Source of the DNA: Plumapathes pennacea
Lineage: Eukaryota; Cnidaria; Anthozoa; Antipatharia; Myriopathidae
Length of the DNA: 64,000 bases
Assembly: GCA_964036295.1 (NCBI GenBank)
Contig: OZ038469.1
Location: 11,362,067-11,426,066, forward strand
Direction of reading: 5' to 3'
Position 1 is the stretch's first letter, and the number at the start of each line of letters is the position of its first letter. The position numbers were made by a program, and so were the translations under genes. Under the pieces are notes generated by a model that searched no databases, was not told where the DNA came from, and was given only the letters and a program-made list of their open reading frames with translations. This document shows, piece by piece, positions 47,231-60,467 of the stretch.

Positions 47231-50200
47231 TGTCAAAATTCCAAGATTTTTCGACAATCTCAGAATCGCATGAGACTTTCAGGAAACGTTCAAGGGACTA
47301 TGCCGACGGGTTTTGCATAGTTTTTGTAAACTTTTAGCCCGCGCGTGGTGAGAAATTCGAGCAAATTTGAGCAAATCATGCACTAATTAAAACATCACAC
47401 CTTTCGCGCAAAGGAGCCAATTTAAGCTGCTATATCTCGCCAACGGATGACGATAGATAAAGCAAATGTATTGCAAAAAGTCTTGTAATAGTCCAAGGAA
47501 GGTTTCCTGAAAGTTTCAAGAGTTTTCAATTTTTGGCCAAAATCGGCAAAAAGCCCTGTGCTATAGCCTTAGTATTTTGTCAAAATTCCAAGATTTTTCG
47601 ACCATCTCAGAATCGCATGAAACTTTCAGGAAACGTTTCAGGGACTATGCCGACGGTTTTTGAATAGTTTTTGTAAACTTCTAGCCCGCGCGTGGTGAGA
47701 AATTCGAGTAAATTCGAGCAAATCATGCACTAATTAAAACATCACACCTTTCGCGCAAAGGAGCCAATTTAAGCTGCTATATCTCGCCAACGGATGACGA
47801 TAGATAAAGCAAATGTCTTGCAACAAGTCTTGTAATAGTCCAAGGAAGGTTTCCTGAAAGTTTCAAGAGTTTTCAATTTTTGGCCAAAATCGGCAAAAAA
47901 CCCTGTGCTATAGCCTTAGTATTTTGTCGAAATTCCAAAATTTTTCGACCATCTCAGAATCGCATGAAACTTTCAGGAAACGTTCCAGGGACAATGCCGA
48001 CGGGTTTTGCATAGTTTTTGTAAACTTTTAGCTGGCGCGTCGTGAGAAATTTGAGCAAATTCGAGCAAATCATGCATTAATTAAAACATCACACCTTTCG
48101 CGCAAAGGAGCCATACTTAAGCTGCTATATCTCGCCTACGGATGACGATAGATAAAGCAAATGTATTGCAAAAAGTCTTGTAATTGACCAAGGAAGGTTT
48201 CCTGAAAGTTTCAAGAGTTTTCAATTTTTGGCCAAAATCGGCAAAAAGCCCTGTGCTATAGCCTTAGTATTTTGTCAAAATTCCAAGATTTTTCGACCAT
48301 CTCAGAATCGCATGAAACTTTCAGGAAACGTTCCAGGGACTATTTGACGGGTTTTGCATAGTTTTTGTAAACTTTTAGTCAGCGCGTGGTGAGAAATTCG
48401 AGCACATTTGAGCAAATCATGCACTAATTAAAACATCACACCTTTCGCGCAAAGGAGCCAATTTAAGCTGCTATATCTTGCCAACGGATGACGATAGATA
48501 AAGCAAATGTATTGCAAAAAGTCTTGTAATTGACCAAGGAAGGTTTCCTGAAAGTTTCAAGAGTTTTCAATTTTTGGCCAAAATCGGCAAAAAGCCCTGT
48601 GCTATAGCCTTAGTATTTTGTCAAAATTCCAAGATTTTTCGACCATCTCAGAATCGCATGAAACTTTCAGGAAACGTTCCAGGGACTATGCCGACGGGTT
48701 TTGCATAGTTTTTGTAAACTTTTAGCCGGCGCGTCGTGAGAAATTCGAGCAAATTCGAGCAAATCATGCACTAATTAAAACATCACACCTTTCGCGCAAA
48801 GGAGCCAAACTTAAGCTGTTATATCTCGCCAACGGATGACGATAGATAAAGCAAATGTATTGCGAAAAGTCTTGTAATTGACCAAGGAAGGTTTCCTGAA
48901 AGTTTCAAGAATTTTCAATTTTTGGCCAAAATCGGCAAAAAACCCTGTGCTATAGCCTTAGTATTTTGTCGAAATTCCAAAATTTTTCGACCATCTCAGA
49001 ATCGCATGAGACTTTCAGGAAACGTTCCAGGGACAATGCCGACGGGTTTTGCATAGTTTTTGTAAACTTTTAGCTGGCGCGTCGTGAGAAATTTGAGCAA
49101 ATTCGAGCAAATCATGCATTAATTAAAACATCACACCTTTCGCGCAAAGGAGCCATACTTAAGCTGCTATATCTCGCCAACGGATGACGATAGATAAAGC
49201 AAATGTATTGCAAAAAGTCTTGTAATTGTCCAAGGAAGGTTTCCTGAAAGTTTCAAGAGTTTTCAATTTTTGGCCAAAATCGGCAAAAAGCCCTGTGCTA
49301 TAGCCTTAGTATTTTGTCAAAATTCCAAGATTTTTCGACCATCTCAGAATCGCATAAAACTTTCAGGAAACGTTCCAGGGACTATGCCGACGGGTTTTGC
49401 ATAGTTTTTGTAAACTTTTAGCCGGCGCGTGGTGAGAAATTCGAGCAAGTTTGAGCAAATCATGCACTAATTAAAACATCACACCTTTCGCGCAAAGGAG
49501 CCAATTTAAGCTGCTATATCTTGCCAACGGATGACGATAGATAAAGCAAAAGTATTGCAAAAAGTCTTGTAATTGTCCAAGGAAGGTTTCCTGAAAGTTT
49601 CAAGAATTTTCAATTTTTGGCCAAAATCTGCAAAAAACCCTGTGCTATAGCCTTAGTATTTTGTCAAAATTCCAAGATTTTTCGACCATCTCAGAATCGC
49701 ATGAAACTTTCAGGAAACGTTCCAGGGACTATTTGACGGGTTTTGCATAGTTTTTGTAATCTTTTAGCCCGCGCGTCGTGAGGAATTCGAGTAAATTCGA
49801 GCAAATCATGCATTAATTAAAACATCACACCTTTCGCGCAAAGGAGCCAAACTTAAGCTGCTATATCTCGCCAACGGATGACGATAGATAAAGCAAATGT
49901 ATTGCAAAAAGTCTTGTAATTGACCAAGGAAGGTTTCCTGAAAGTTTCAAGAGTTTTCAATTTTTGGCCAAAATCGGCAAAAAACCCTGTGCTATACCCT
50001 TAGTATTTTGTCAAAATTCCAAGATTTTTCGACCATCTCAGAATCACATGAAACTTTCAGGAAACGTTCCAGGGACTATGCCGACGGTTTTTGAATAGTT
50101 TTTGTAAACTTTTAGCCGGCGAGTGGTGAGAAATTCGAGCAAGTTTGAGCAAATCATGCACTAATTAAAACATCACACCTTTCGCGCAAAGGAGCAAAAT

Positions 50201-53200
50201 TTAAGCTGCTATATCTCGCCAACGGATGACGATAGATAAAGCAAATGTATTGCAAAAAGTCTTGTAATTGTCCAAGGAAGGTTTCCTGAAAGTTTCAAGA
50301 GTTTTCACTTTTTGGCCAAAATCGGCAAAAAACCCTGTGCTATAGCCTTAGTATTTTGTCAAAATTCCAAGATTTTTCGACCATCTGAGAATCGCATGAA
50401 ACTTTCAGGAAACGTTCCTGGGACTATGCCGACGGTTTTTGCATAGTTTTTGTAAACTTTTAGCCCGCGCGTCGTGAGAAATTCGAGTAAATTCGAGATA
50501 ATCATGCATTAATTAAAACATCACACCTTTCGCGCTAAGGAGCCAAACTTAAGCTGCTATATCTCGCCAACGGATGACGATAGATAAAGCAAATGTATTG
50601 CAAAAAGTCTTGTAATTGTCCAAGGGAGGTTTCCTGAAAGTTTCAAGAGTTTTCAATTTTTGGCCAAAATGGGCAAAAAACCCTGTGCTATAGCCTTAGT
50701 ACTTTGTCAAAATTCCAAGATTTTTCGACCATCCCACAATCGCATGAAACTTTCAGGAAACGTTGCTGGGACTATTCCGACGGGTTTTGCAAAGCTTTTG
50801 TAAACTTTTAGTCCGTGCGTCGTGAGAAAATCGAGTAAATTCGAGCAAATCATGCATTAATTAAAACATCACACCTTTCGCGCATAGGAGCCAATTTAAG
50901 CTGCTATGTCTCGCCAACGGATGACGATAGATAAAGCAAATGTATTGCAAAAAGTCTTGTAATTGACCAAGGAAGGTTTCCTGAAAGTTTCAAGAGTTTT
51001 CAATTTTTGGCCAAAATCGGCAAAAAACCCTGTGCTATAGCCTTACTATTTGTCAAAATTCCAAGATTTTTCGACCATCTCAGAATCGCATGAAACTTTC
51101 AGAAAAAGTTCCTGGGACTATGCCGACGGGTTGGGCACAGTTTTTGTAAACTTTTAGCCCGTTCGTCGTGAGAAATTCGAGCAAATTCGAGCAAATCATG
51201 CACTAATTAAAACATCACACCTTTCGCGCAAAGGAGCCAAAATTAAGCTGCTATATCTCGCCAACGGATGACGATAGATAAAGCAAATGTATTGCAAAAA
51301 GTCTTGTAATAGTCCAAGGAAGGTTTCCTGAAAGTTTCATGAGTTTTCAATTTTTGGCCAAAATGGGCAAAAAACCCTGTGCTATAGCCTTAGTATTTTG
51401 TCAAAATTCCAAGATTTTTCGACCATCTCAGAATCGCATGAAACTTTCAGGAAACGTTCCTGGGACTATGCCGACAGGTTTTGCATATTTTTTGTAAACT
51501 TTTAGCCCGCGCGTCGTGAGAAATTCGAGCAAATTCGAGCAAATCATGCACTAATTAAAACATCACAGCTTTCGCACAAAGGAGCCAAATTTAAGCTGGT
51601 ATATCTCGCCAACGGATGACGATAGATAAAGCATATGTATTGCAAAAAGTCTTGTAATAGTCCAAGGAAGGTTTCCTGAAAGTTTCAAGAGTTTTCAATT
51701 TTTGGCCAAAATCGGCAAAAAACCCTGCTATAGCCTTAGTATTTTGTCAAAATTCCAAGATTTTTCGACCATCTCAGAATCGCATGAAACTTTCAGGAAA
51801 CGTTCCTGGGACTATTCCGACGGTTTTTGCATAGTTTTTGTAAACTTTTAGCCCGCTCGTCGTGAGAAATTTGAATAAATTCGAGCAAATCATGCATTAA
51901 TTAAAACATCACACCTTTCGCGCTAAGGAGCCAAACTTAAGCTGCTATATCTCGCCAACGGATGACGATAGATAAAGCAAATGTATTGCAAAAAGTCTTG
52001 TAATTGTCCAAGGGAGGTTTCCTGAAAGTTTCAAGAGTTTTCAATTTTTGGCCAAAATGGGCAAAAAACCCTGTGCTATAGCCTTAGTACTTTGTCAAAA
52101 TTCCAAGATTTTTCGACCATCTCAGAATCACATGAAACTTTCAGGAAACGTTGCTGGGACTATGCCGACGGGTTTTGCAAAGCTTTTGTAAACTTTTAGT
52201 CCGCGCGTGGTGAGAAATTCGAGCACATTTGAGCAAATCATGCACTAATTAAAACATCACACCTTTCGCGCAAAGGAGCCAATTTCAGCTGCTATATCTC
52301 GCCAACGGATGACGATAGATAAAGCAAATGTATTACAAAAAGTCTTGAAATAGTCCAAGGAAGGTTTCCTGAAAGTTTCAAGAGTTTTCAATTTTTGGCC
52401 AAAATCGGCAAAAACCCTGTGCTATAGCCTTAGTATTTTGTCAAAATTCCAAGATTTTTCGACCATCTCAGAATCGCATGAAACTTTCAGGAAAAGTTCC
52501 TGGGACTATGCCGACGGGCTGGGCACAGTTTTTGTAAACTTTTAGCCCGTTCGTCGTGAGAAATTCGAGCAAATTCGAGCAAATCATGCACTAATTAAAA
52601 CATCACACCTTTCGCGCAAAGGAGCCAAAATTAAGCTGCTATATCTCGCCAACGGATGACGATAGATAAACCAAATGTATTGCAACAAGTCTTGTAATAG
52701 TCCAAGGAAGGTTTCCTGAAAGTTTCATGAGTTTTCAATTTTTGGCCAAAATGGGCAAAAAACCCTGTGCTATAGCCTTAGTATTTTGTCAAAATTCCAA
52801 CATTTTTCGAATATCTCACAATCGCATGAAACTTTCAGGAAACGTTCCTGGGACTATGCCGACGGGTTTTGCATAGTTTTTGTAAACTTTTAGCCCGCTC
52901 GTCGTGAGAAATTCGAGCAACTTCGAGCAAATCATACAAAAAATAAAACATCACACCTTTCGCGCAAAAGAGCCAAATTTAAGCCCCTATATCTCGCCAA
53001 CGGATGACGATAGATAAAGCAAATGTATTGCAAAAAGTCTTGTAATAGTCCAAGGAAGGTTTCCTGAAAGTTTCAAGAGTTTTCAATTTTTGGCGAAAAT
53101 CGGCAAAAAACCCTGTGCTATAGCCTTAGTATTTTGTCAAAATTCCAAGATTTTTCGACTATCTCAGAATTGCATGAAACTTTCAGGAAAGGTTCCTGGG

Positions 53201-53294
53201 ACTATGCCGACGGGTTTTGCATAATTTTTGTAAACTTTTAGCCCGCGCGACGTGAGAAATTCGAGCAAATCATGCATTAATTAAAACATCACAC

Positions 53295-53646
53295 CTTTCG
53301 CGCAATGGAGCCAAATTTAAGCTGCTATATCTCGCGAACGGATGACGATAGATAAAGCAAATGTATTGCAAAAAGTCTTGTAAAAGTCCAAGGAAGGTTT
53401 CCTGAAAGTTTCAAGAGTTTTCAATTTTTGGCCAAAATCGGCAAAAAACCCTGTGCTATAGCCTTAGTATATACTAAGGTTATGGCACAGGGTTTTCTAC
53501 CGATTTTGGCCAAAAATTGAAAACTCTTGAAACTTTTAGGAAACCTTCTTTGGGCTATAACAAGACTTTTTGCAATACATTTGCTTTATCTATCTTCATC
53601 CGTTGGCGAGATATAGCAACTTAAATTTGGCTCCTTTGTTCGAAAG
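53295..53646. repeat. Spacer-free palindrome of about 350 bp at the right edge of the satellite
   Basis: The last direct monomer stops mid-unit at 53470 and the array then reads backward as an inverted copy to about 53646. The centre is the perfect 18-bp palindrome CCTTAGTATATACTAAGG at 53462-53479. Arms of about 175 bp match with scattered differences and no loop. Confidence 0.85.
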
Positions 53647-54865
53647 GATATACCATCAAATATGATGTATTTATTATAAGGCACTGATACTACGCACGCT
53701 ACGATTGGTTAATTTACCGGTCTATACTTTTCTGTACGGACCGCAAATTGATTTTACGCACGTTCTGATTGGTCAATGTTACCGGTCCATAACTTACTGT
53801 ACGGACTGCAAAATCAGTTTGCACATGTGGATCGCAAATGATTACTCGAAAAGTTGCTAAACGTTTGTCATAAAAGGCCCAGAAGTGCAATGGGGAGTTT
53901 AAACGTTCCGGATACTCACTGTTAAGTTATGATGATCGGGGAAAGTTTACAATCTTGGAAAATGACCGTTACGAAGAAGGAAAACGTCCGAGGAAAAAAT
54001 TGCTTGCGACCTCAGCCGTCTTTGACAACAAGTGCTGCAGAGTATGGAGAGTTGTTTCACCCCTGTGTTAAAATTTGCACACTTGCCAGGAAGAAAGTGG
54101 AAAGCGAACAATCCACCGTGAACAGTTATGACTAAAACCGTGCAAGAATCAAGTTTTGCAGACATGTTTGCTCGTCATGGCGCACTGTGAAGACTGTAAA
54201 TAAATTTTTCACAATGCACGAGAACTCTGTATTTCGAAATCACTGACTGGGACAAAAACGCCGTGGTGATTTGAGGACGTTTATTTTGCTGGAAGAAACC
54301 TAAACGCTCCAAGAGGAGGCAGGAAAATTAAGCGGTGAGTTTTGAATAATATAACTTTCAACGATGTGTCGGTCGCAGTTTGTGATGAAATGATTTTCTT
54401 TTAGTGCCATTTTGCCTTCTACATTATTGTACGCGTGAGAAACTTATTCAAAAGAATAAAAAATACTCTGAGTTACAAAGCAGTTTCTTCTGGAAAGAGA
54501 TAGGACTGCAGTTTTTTTAAATCTTTAGTGAGCGAGCAAGGGCGAGTTCGAGTCGTTCACCGAATAAAGTTCACTGCAGTGTCGTTGTTTGGCATACGCT
54601 ATGGGCCATTTCATTTAGCTCAGAACAAATTAGTATTTATCTAGGCAGTTGGTTCGACAGACGCTTATTTTCTTTCAAGATTTTCAAATCGGTAGAATTG
54701 TAAGCTGTTAACTGGATTTTTGTTGTGAAAACAAACGTGCGTAATTCATGCCTGATCGCGATTGATGTTGTTGAATGAACAAGACGAGTACTCGTTGGGG
54801 CCTTGTTTTGTGTTTGCCGAAAGAGTAAAGCCATATAATAAATATCTTATTAACCTCGTTTGCTT
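53647..54865. other. Region right of the satellite; no gene recognised
   Basis: Two tandem units of about 65 bp at about 53692-53822 each contain TACGCACG, a GATTGGT box and CTGTACGGAC. A 68-codon open frame at 53929-54135 has no recognisable motif. The CGGTCCATAACTTACTGTAC motif at about 53783 recurs in the hairpin at 54866-54983, suggesting both belong to one non-autonomous element. Confidence 0.4.
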
Positions 54866-54983
54866 GGTCCGTATCGTAAGTTATGGATCCTCGTTTTTTT
54901 CGTCGCCTTATGGCCCTCGCGCGAAGCGCGCTCGGGCCATAAGGCGACGAAAAAAACTCGGTCCATAACTTACTGTACGGACC
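54866..54983. repeat. 118-bp near-perfect hairpin
   Basis: Two arms of about 57 nt read GGTCCGTA...AAGTTATGG...TTTTTTTCGTCGCCTTATGG and back, with a tiny GAA turn between GCGC runs. Differences are few. It is probably the end of a foldback element. Confidence 0.75.
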
Positions 54984-55119
54984 GCGCGCTCGGTTAATAA
55001 TATATATGTATATATATCATTGATATATGTCACGTGTCAGATATAATGGTCACGGGGGTCACGTGATAGGTATAATTGCCTAAATATATATTTCAACTGG
55101 ACAACCTTTTCGGGAATGA

Positions 55120-55379
<260 letters not shown>

Positions 55380-55380
55380 G

Positions 55381-55658
55381 CAGCCCTTTGCAAAAATTTT
55401 TAGCCCTCAATATATATCACTATATACAAATATCGAGTGCATTGTGGGAAGAGTTCAACTGGAACATTTTCTTCCCCAGCCGAATAACGAGGAGGAACAC
55501 GCAGTAATCATTGGATTTTGAACTTAAATATCTTTCTGGTAATATATTGTTCTGAGTTGTGTGGTTTGTGTGCAAATTTAGAACCATTACCTTCCCACAA
55601 TGCACTTGATATTTGTATATAGTGATCTATATTGAGGGCTCAAAATTTTTGCAAAGGG

Positions 55659-55661
<3 letters not shown>
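55381..55661. mobile_element. Foldback MITE with arms of about 70 bp, bracketed by TA tracts
   Basis: The left arm (55381-55450) begins CAGCCCTTTGCAAAAATTTT and ends GCATTGTGGGAA. The right arm (55592-55661) is its reverse complement with a few mismatches. The interior is about 140 bp without coding sequence. Long TA tracts lie on both sides (55123-55379 and 55664-55751), as expected if a TA-targeting element inserted into a TA microsatellite. Confidence 0.75.

Positions 55662-55663
<2 letters not shown>

Positions 55664-55751
<88 letters not shown>
55664..55751. repeat. (AT)n microsatellite, about 88 bp
   Basis: Pure TA tract between the MITE and the left boundary of duplication block B. 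Confidence 0.95.
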
Positions 55752-55754
<3 letters not shown>

Positions 55755-56246
55755 TTGAATATTATTACAAGCAATATTATATGCATCACCTGATAGAGAT
55801 TGTCAGAAATAGCTATAAGAGCTAGACGAGTCAGATAACCTGAATATGGTTTGGTGGTATTTTAGTAGAACATGCAAAAATGCAAAAATAGGCTCCGGTC
55901 GCACTGGTAATTTTAACGACATAGGTTTGCATTTAGTCCCCAATATTTTTTCTCATTCATTCTCATCGAGTAAGGACTGGGGAGGGTGAGATGAGAGGGA
56001 CTGGAGAAGGGGACGAGCAACGAGAAACAAGAGCGTCGGCGAGTTTTCAAGAAAGGCGCAATGTTCAAATTTTATCGTTCGAATCCAAAGGAAAATGCTT
56101 CCATCGTCCCAAAAAAGTGTAAGTATCGTTTTCAGCGACGGTTATTTTTTCCAGTTCTAAATATATATTTTTTCCTTTTTGTAATCGTTGTATCATTATT
56201 TAATTCCCAGTTGACTAGACTAAAATTGGAAAGGACCTCCGAAGCT

Positions 56247-56478
56247 ACAATCATGGTCAAAATTGTTGGGACGATTTCAAGTTTACCCCCTCCCCCATTC
56301 AATGTTGGGTAGTTGAGCATGGTTCGGCTTATAGCTGCACGACGGGCCAACATTGAATGGAGGGGAGGGGGAGGAACTTGAAAACAAGAAATATAAGACC
56401 CCCATAGGTTGTACGGATTTACATTGTGCTCCGGATGTGCGTAAGTGGAGCGTCCCAACGACTTTTGACCGTGATTGT
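56247..56478. mobile_element. Foldback MITE (ACAATCATGG family), copy in block B
   Basis: A 232-bp element whose left end, ACAATCATGGTCAAAATTG, is the inverse of its right end. The interior has complementary C-rich and G-rich parts around CATTCAATGTTGG motifs. It is the reverse-complement homologue of 19206-19412. Confidence 0.75.
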
Positions 56479-56862
56479 AGTACAAATATAAGACAAGGGA
56501 GCATTCTCTGTGTGTGGCTTTCATCAATAGTAGCGTATCGCCCTTACATGCGAAACAGTCAAATTCTAGTAAGCACAAAAACACACCAAATCACCACGAA
56601 ATCGTCACTGAAGGGCACGTCACGACTTTCAAGGACAACCGACAGCCAAAAGACCGACCGACCGTCTTTAAAGACATTTCGTCCCTCATATACTTCACAG
56701 GAGAAGGTAGACGGATTCAACTTTTCTGAAATTTGAGTTCATTGTGAGATTCTCGCGCCCACCAAAAAACAAAATGGCGGACTTCATCAACATATGGTTT
56801 GCATGAGATCGAGGCTGACCGGAAGTATATCTGGATAAAGTGGAATAATTTGAAACTTGTTT

Positions 56863-57127
56863 GAGATGCCATCGAAAGCAGATCTCAAGACACTCGAAGG
56901 AAAAAAGAGATAATGCAATACGCACTCTGAATGATTTGTTTGAAGAATTTGAAACAGTTTTTGCAGTTCAACCACAACCGGAAATACTTGAAGCTGTATT
57001 CAACCAACTTGAAGCAAAATACAGAAGCGTAAAGAAACAACAAGAAGTCATTACGGGCAGACTTGTAGAGGAAGATACCGGCTCAGAGACCGAGTCAGCG
57101 TCTGCTAATCAAAAAGATTGGGGATAA
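56863..57127 (+). pseudogene. Retroelement-like coding remnant (BEL/Pao gag-like), copy B
   Basis: The frame reads DNAIRTLNDLFEEFETVF, then EAVFNQLEAKYRSVKKQQEV, then an acidic tail, and stops at 57125-57127. The start ATG used in the other frame (near 56868) is separated from this frame by a 1-nt shift. The coil-rich segment resembles the N-terminal region of BEL/Pao polyproteins. There is no protease or reverse transcriptase nearby. Confidence 0.4.
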
Positions 57128-57373
57128 AGATTGGGGACATTAATATCAACCTTTGCATTATTTGAAGTGTAAACAGCGCTTGTCACCAGACATGTGTCAG
57201 AAAGTTTCCACCAAACATTTTAGAAGCCGTCGTATTGCTCTCGATGCTAAGTTATTATCGACTAAACTTTCCAGTGCAACCGGGCCCATAGAAACAAAAA
57301 TTTCGATAAAATGATAACCTAATTAAAACGAATTGATACTATACAAAATGAGGAATGTAAACTAAAATGCAAT

Positions 57374-57750
57374 AGTAGGTTGGTTGTGATCGTCCGGGTT
57401 AGAGTAGTCTCCAGAAAGACTGTTGTTGGTGACTGACGTTTCGACTACCTGAGCGGAAGTCATCTTCAGAGTCAAGTGAAAAGTATTCGTCAGATGGCGG
57501 TATATATGTCTCTGGTCGTAGAAGTGATTGGTCCGTTATGTCGGCCTATGGTTGGTCGAGTCGGCTTGGTTGTGTTGATGTTGTTGATGTCAGTTGATGT
57601 TCTTTTGTCCTGTTGATTAGTCTATTGTTCGTTCGGTTGCGTTTGATGTCATCTATCAGTCGTTTGTAAGGTGCCGGTAATTGTTGGCATCTGTTGAGAG
57701 GTTTCCGTTCTAAGTTTGTGTACCAGCTTTCCAGTGTAAGTCGTTGGTAG
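57374..57750. mobile_element. 377-bp insertion with 11-bp target duplication, possible Penelope-like 3' fragment
   Basis: TAAAATGCAAT at 57363-57373 is repeated at 57751-57761, and copy A has a single copy at the equivalent site (about 15003), so this is a clean insertion in B. The segment near 57434-57478 (GTTTCGACTACCTGAGCGGA, then TCATCTTCAGAGTC) resembles sequence often found at Penelope-like element ends. No reverse transcriptase is encoded. Confidence 0.55.
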
Positions 57751-57852
57751 TAAAATGCAATGTAAGGTAAGTAAATAATAAGTAAATATATTAGAGCCGT
57801 TTTCGCATTACTGTCGAAAGTAATCGTGTGATTTTGCGTTTGCTACGCTTTC

Positions 57853-58078
57853 TGATTGGTCCTAACAAGTTTAGCAACATTCTTGGCCAATCAAGAGCAA
57901 AAGCAAAATAAAAACCTAGTTGCGATATTTTCACGCAAGAAAGCAAGTGGCGATGACGTGTTCTCGCACTACTGATTGGTTAGTAAAACCAATCGCAATT
58001 ACTTGGTTTTAGTTTTGCTCGTACTCATAATTGGTCCAACATGTTTTTGCTCGCCTCATTGATTGGCTCTGTGATTGC
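57853..58078. promoter_or_regulatory. CCAAT-box cluster, copy B
   Basis: The counterpart of 15110-15315, with repeated GATTGG/CCAATC motifs kept in spacing and orientation. The function is uncertain, as in copy A. Confidence 0.35.
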
Positions 58079-60467
58079 TTTGGATTTGGTTTTCGGCAGT
58101 CATCCGAAAAGCGCTCTAACAGCACTCGGAATTGATTAAAATATGGCGGACTTTCAGTAAGAAATACTACGTGGCGCACCGACAAAAACTGACGCCATCT
58201 TTCTCAGCATGTCTGGAACATGGCGTCTTGTGCAACATTTACTCTGTTAGTATGAGTTATAGTTTGTTTTACAATGCATAGAAAAGTTTGACAGATAACT
58301 TCAATACGCTATTGATTATATTTGAAAAATCCTCCATCCTTTGAAGAAGACCTTGATCTTTATCTCTTTATTCATTCAATTATCTTACATATTAAATTCG
58401 CATGGCCGTAGCATATTCTCTGGCATCGACCTGCCAGGTCTGCTCGACCAGCAGAAACAAAGCGAGGATTTCTGCGGTGCATTTTGTAGAAATGTACCCA
58501 TTCTGAGGGGGTATTGTCAAGTCTCGCATTGGTCCTTGTAATGAGTGACACCGCGGAAATACGTTCCTTGGCCGTGCGGTCACCTTGCTTTTGTGTCAGC
58601 GGTTATTGCACAAAACCGTGGATTCAAGTACAGATTTTGTAGTTAAATGTAGCGCTCGTAAAACCTCAAGACGTAGCCAAGGAACTCAATATTTGGACTC
58701 TATACTCAACTATAAGTTAGTTTAATGCATTTTCCCCGAGCTCCGCGAGGGTAATAATCATGACGCCAATGCTGTGATACGCGCTTTTTGAGACTCCAAG
58801 CGCGTCGCCATCTCGAAATTTAATGTTGTCAGTCTTTAAGGCGTACCACCTCCTGGCCAGGTTACCAAGCACCACGTTTAATTCATTACGGCCACAAGCG
58901 AGAGAGGACAGACAGATTGATTTTATACAACAAGATGCAGATACAAGGTCAAGCAATTCGACCTACAAATGTAAATGACCCGGATCATTATGCCATTGCA
59001 AGGGAGGCAAGCTCGCTAGCCATAAAAGGAGTGAAACGATCATTTAAGGCATCAATTGGCCGACCTGAACATAATCCCAGACGCAAACACTGTGTTAAAA
59101 GTCGGATACCTTTTAGAAAGGACAAGAAAAATACAGTCGGTGGAAATCGAACAATCACAGTGACAAATGTCATCGTTTGACCGTTCACAGGATGATCCAA
59201 GTTTTGACAAGATCGACGCGGGCGCTCAGTGCAATGGAGATTGGAATTTTTGAACTGTATGAGGGCTGCTCTGTATTTCGAATCACAAGGATAATGTAGA
59301 CGATAACGTTTGTTTTTTTTTTTGTTTTTTGCTTTTTTTTTCATTTGCTGGAAAAGAAACACTACGACTTTCAGGAACCGGTGAGTTTTTAATAAATGCA
59401 GTTGACTACGCTTGCAAACGTCTGTCGTGTACATTTCAACAGTCGCCGTATATTTTGTGGTTTGATGCCCAGGGACTGTGATGAAGGCGAAGTAGGATCA
59501 TGTTGTGACCTTTTCGCTAATTTTCGAAGCTATTTCAGAGTGCCTTCGTGCAAGATAACCTTTCCTATTATTTTGAATCGTGTGTGACCTAGACAACGTA
59601 GCTAATATATTCGCAAAATTAACGTATTTCCGAGACAAACAAGCAGCTCTCGCTTTCAGTTTTAAATTTGCTCGCACTCGAAGAAACGTACTTTATAAAG
59701 TAACCACAAAACCATACACGTATTTGGTTAAGATGCAGTGTTGGTTGGAGCAATCGCGGCTTCTGTTAAAAGGAAAAAAAAATAGAAATCGAAGATCGTT
59801 GACTGAGCAAAACTGATTGAGCCACGATTTTAATTGCCTTTTCCTTAGCTTGCTGTAGTTCGTCTGGAAAGTTGTCTCACCGAAGTTTAAAGTTTAGCTT
59901 CCACGAAAACTTCAAAACGCATCACTCTGCACTAAATATATCCTGAACTGTACCAGACTCCGTGCGACAAAAGTTTTTTTAACGGCCGGCCGACTGGTGG
60001 CGTTGCGACACAACCATGGTTTGTGAACGATTCATAATAACCTAACGGAAAGTAAAGAAGAATCCCGTATTCCGAAATCCACTTACAGAGCGAAGGGATA
60101 TATGCGATTATCGTATTTCTAGTTTATAGCATAATCAGGTTTCATTTGAGCAAGGTGTCAAAAGCCAAGTTCCCTATAGTGTATGAATTTTTTCTGATGA
60201 GAAACTGAAAGAAAAAAAATGTTTATCAGTCTTGGGAGTCTCTCTCTATTCCAGAGATCAAAGAATTCTAATGATGCGTGCGGAAAGTTGCCACACCAAA
60301 CTTGAATCCCAGCATCTGTTGCGTTTTCCCGCGACAAAACTTCTTACAACCTGTATTCATATCACATATTTTAGAACGAAATAGCGGTCTGTCAGATGTG
60401 CATTCGACTGCGCTCGGAAAACTTGTGGCAAAGAAAGAGAAAAGAAAAACTAAAGGTTCCTTGTAGC

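Larger units (their letters stand above)
20697..53470 (+). repeat. Tandem satellite array, about 95 monomers of about 347 bp
   Basis: The string TGCTATATCTCG (or TGGTATATCTCG) recurs at 20701, 21047, 21395, 21742, 22089, 22437 and 22785 and so on to 53322. That is 94 intervals averaging 347.0 bp. Monomers are head-to-tail and differ mostly by point changes, for example TGCAAAAAG/TGCAACAAG, GTAATAG/GTAATTG and GCATAG/GAATAG. Each carries a 21-bp inverted repeat around a 100-nt loop, the palindrome TTTTGGCCAAAA, and a near-palindrome CCTTTCGCGCAAAGG. 347 bp is close to two nucleosome repeats. Stops occur frequently and 347 is not a multiple of three, so no long open frame persists; the few frames of 60-107 codons are chance. 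A centromeric, pericentromeric or heterochromatic role is inference. No CENP-B-box-like motif was noticed. Confidence 0.97.

Noticed and set aside
20697-53470. CRISPR-like array
   Set aside because: The repeats are contiguous 347-bp monomers without unique spacers, in a eukaryotic context.
20697-53470. CENP-B box in the satellite
   Set aside because: No 17-bp match to the NTTCGNNNNANNCGGGN pattern was found when reading the monomer; TTTCGACCATC only matches the first part.
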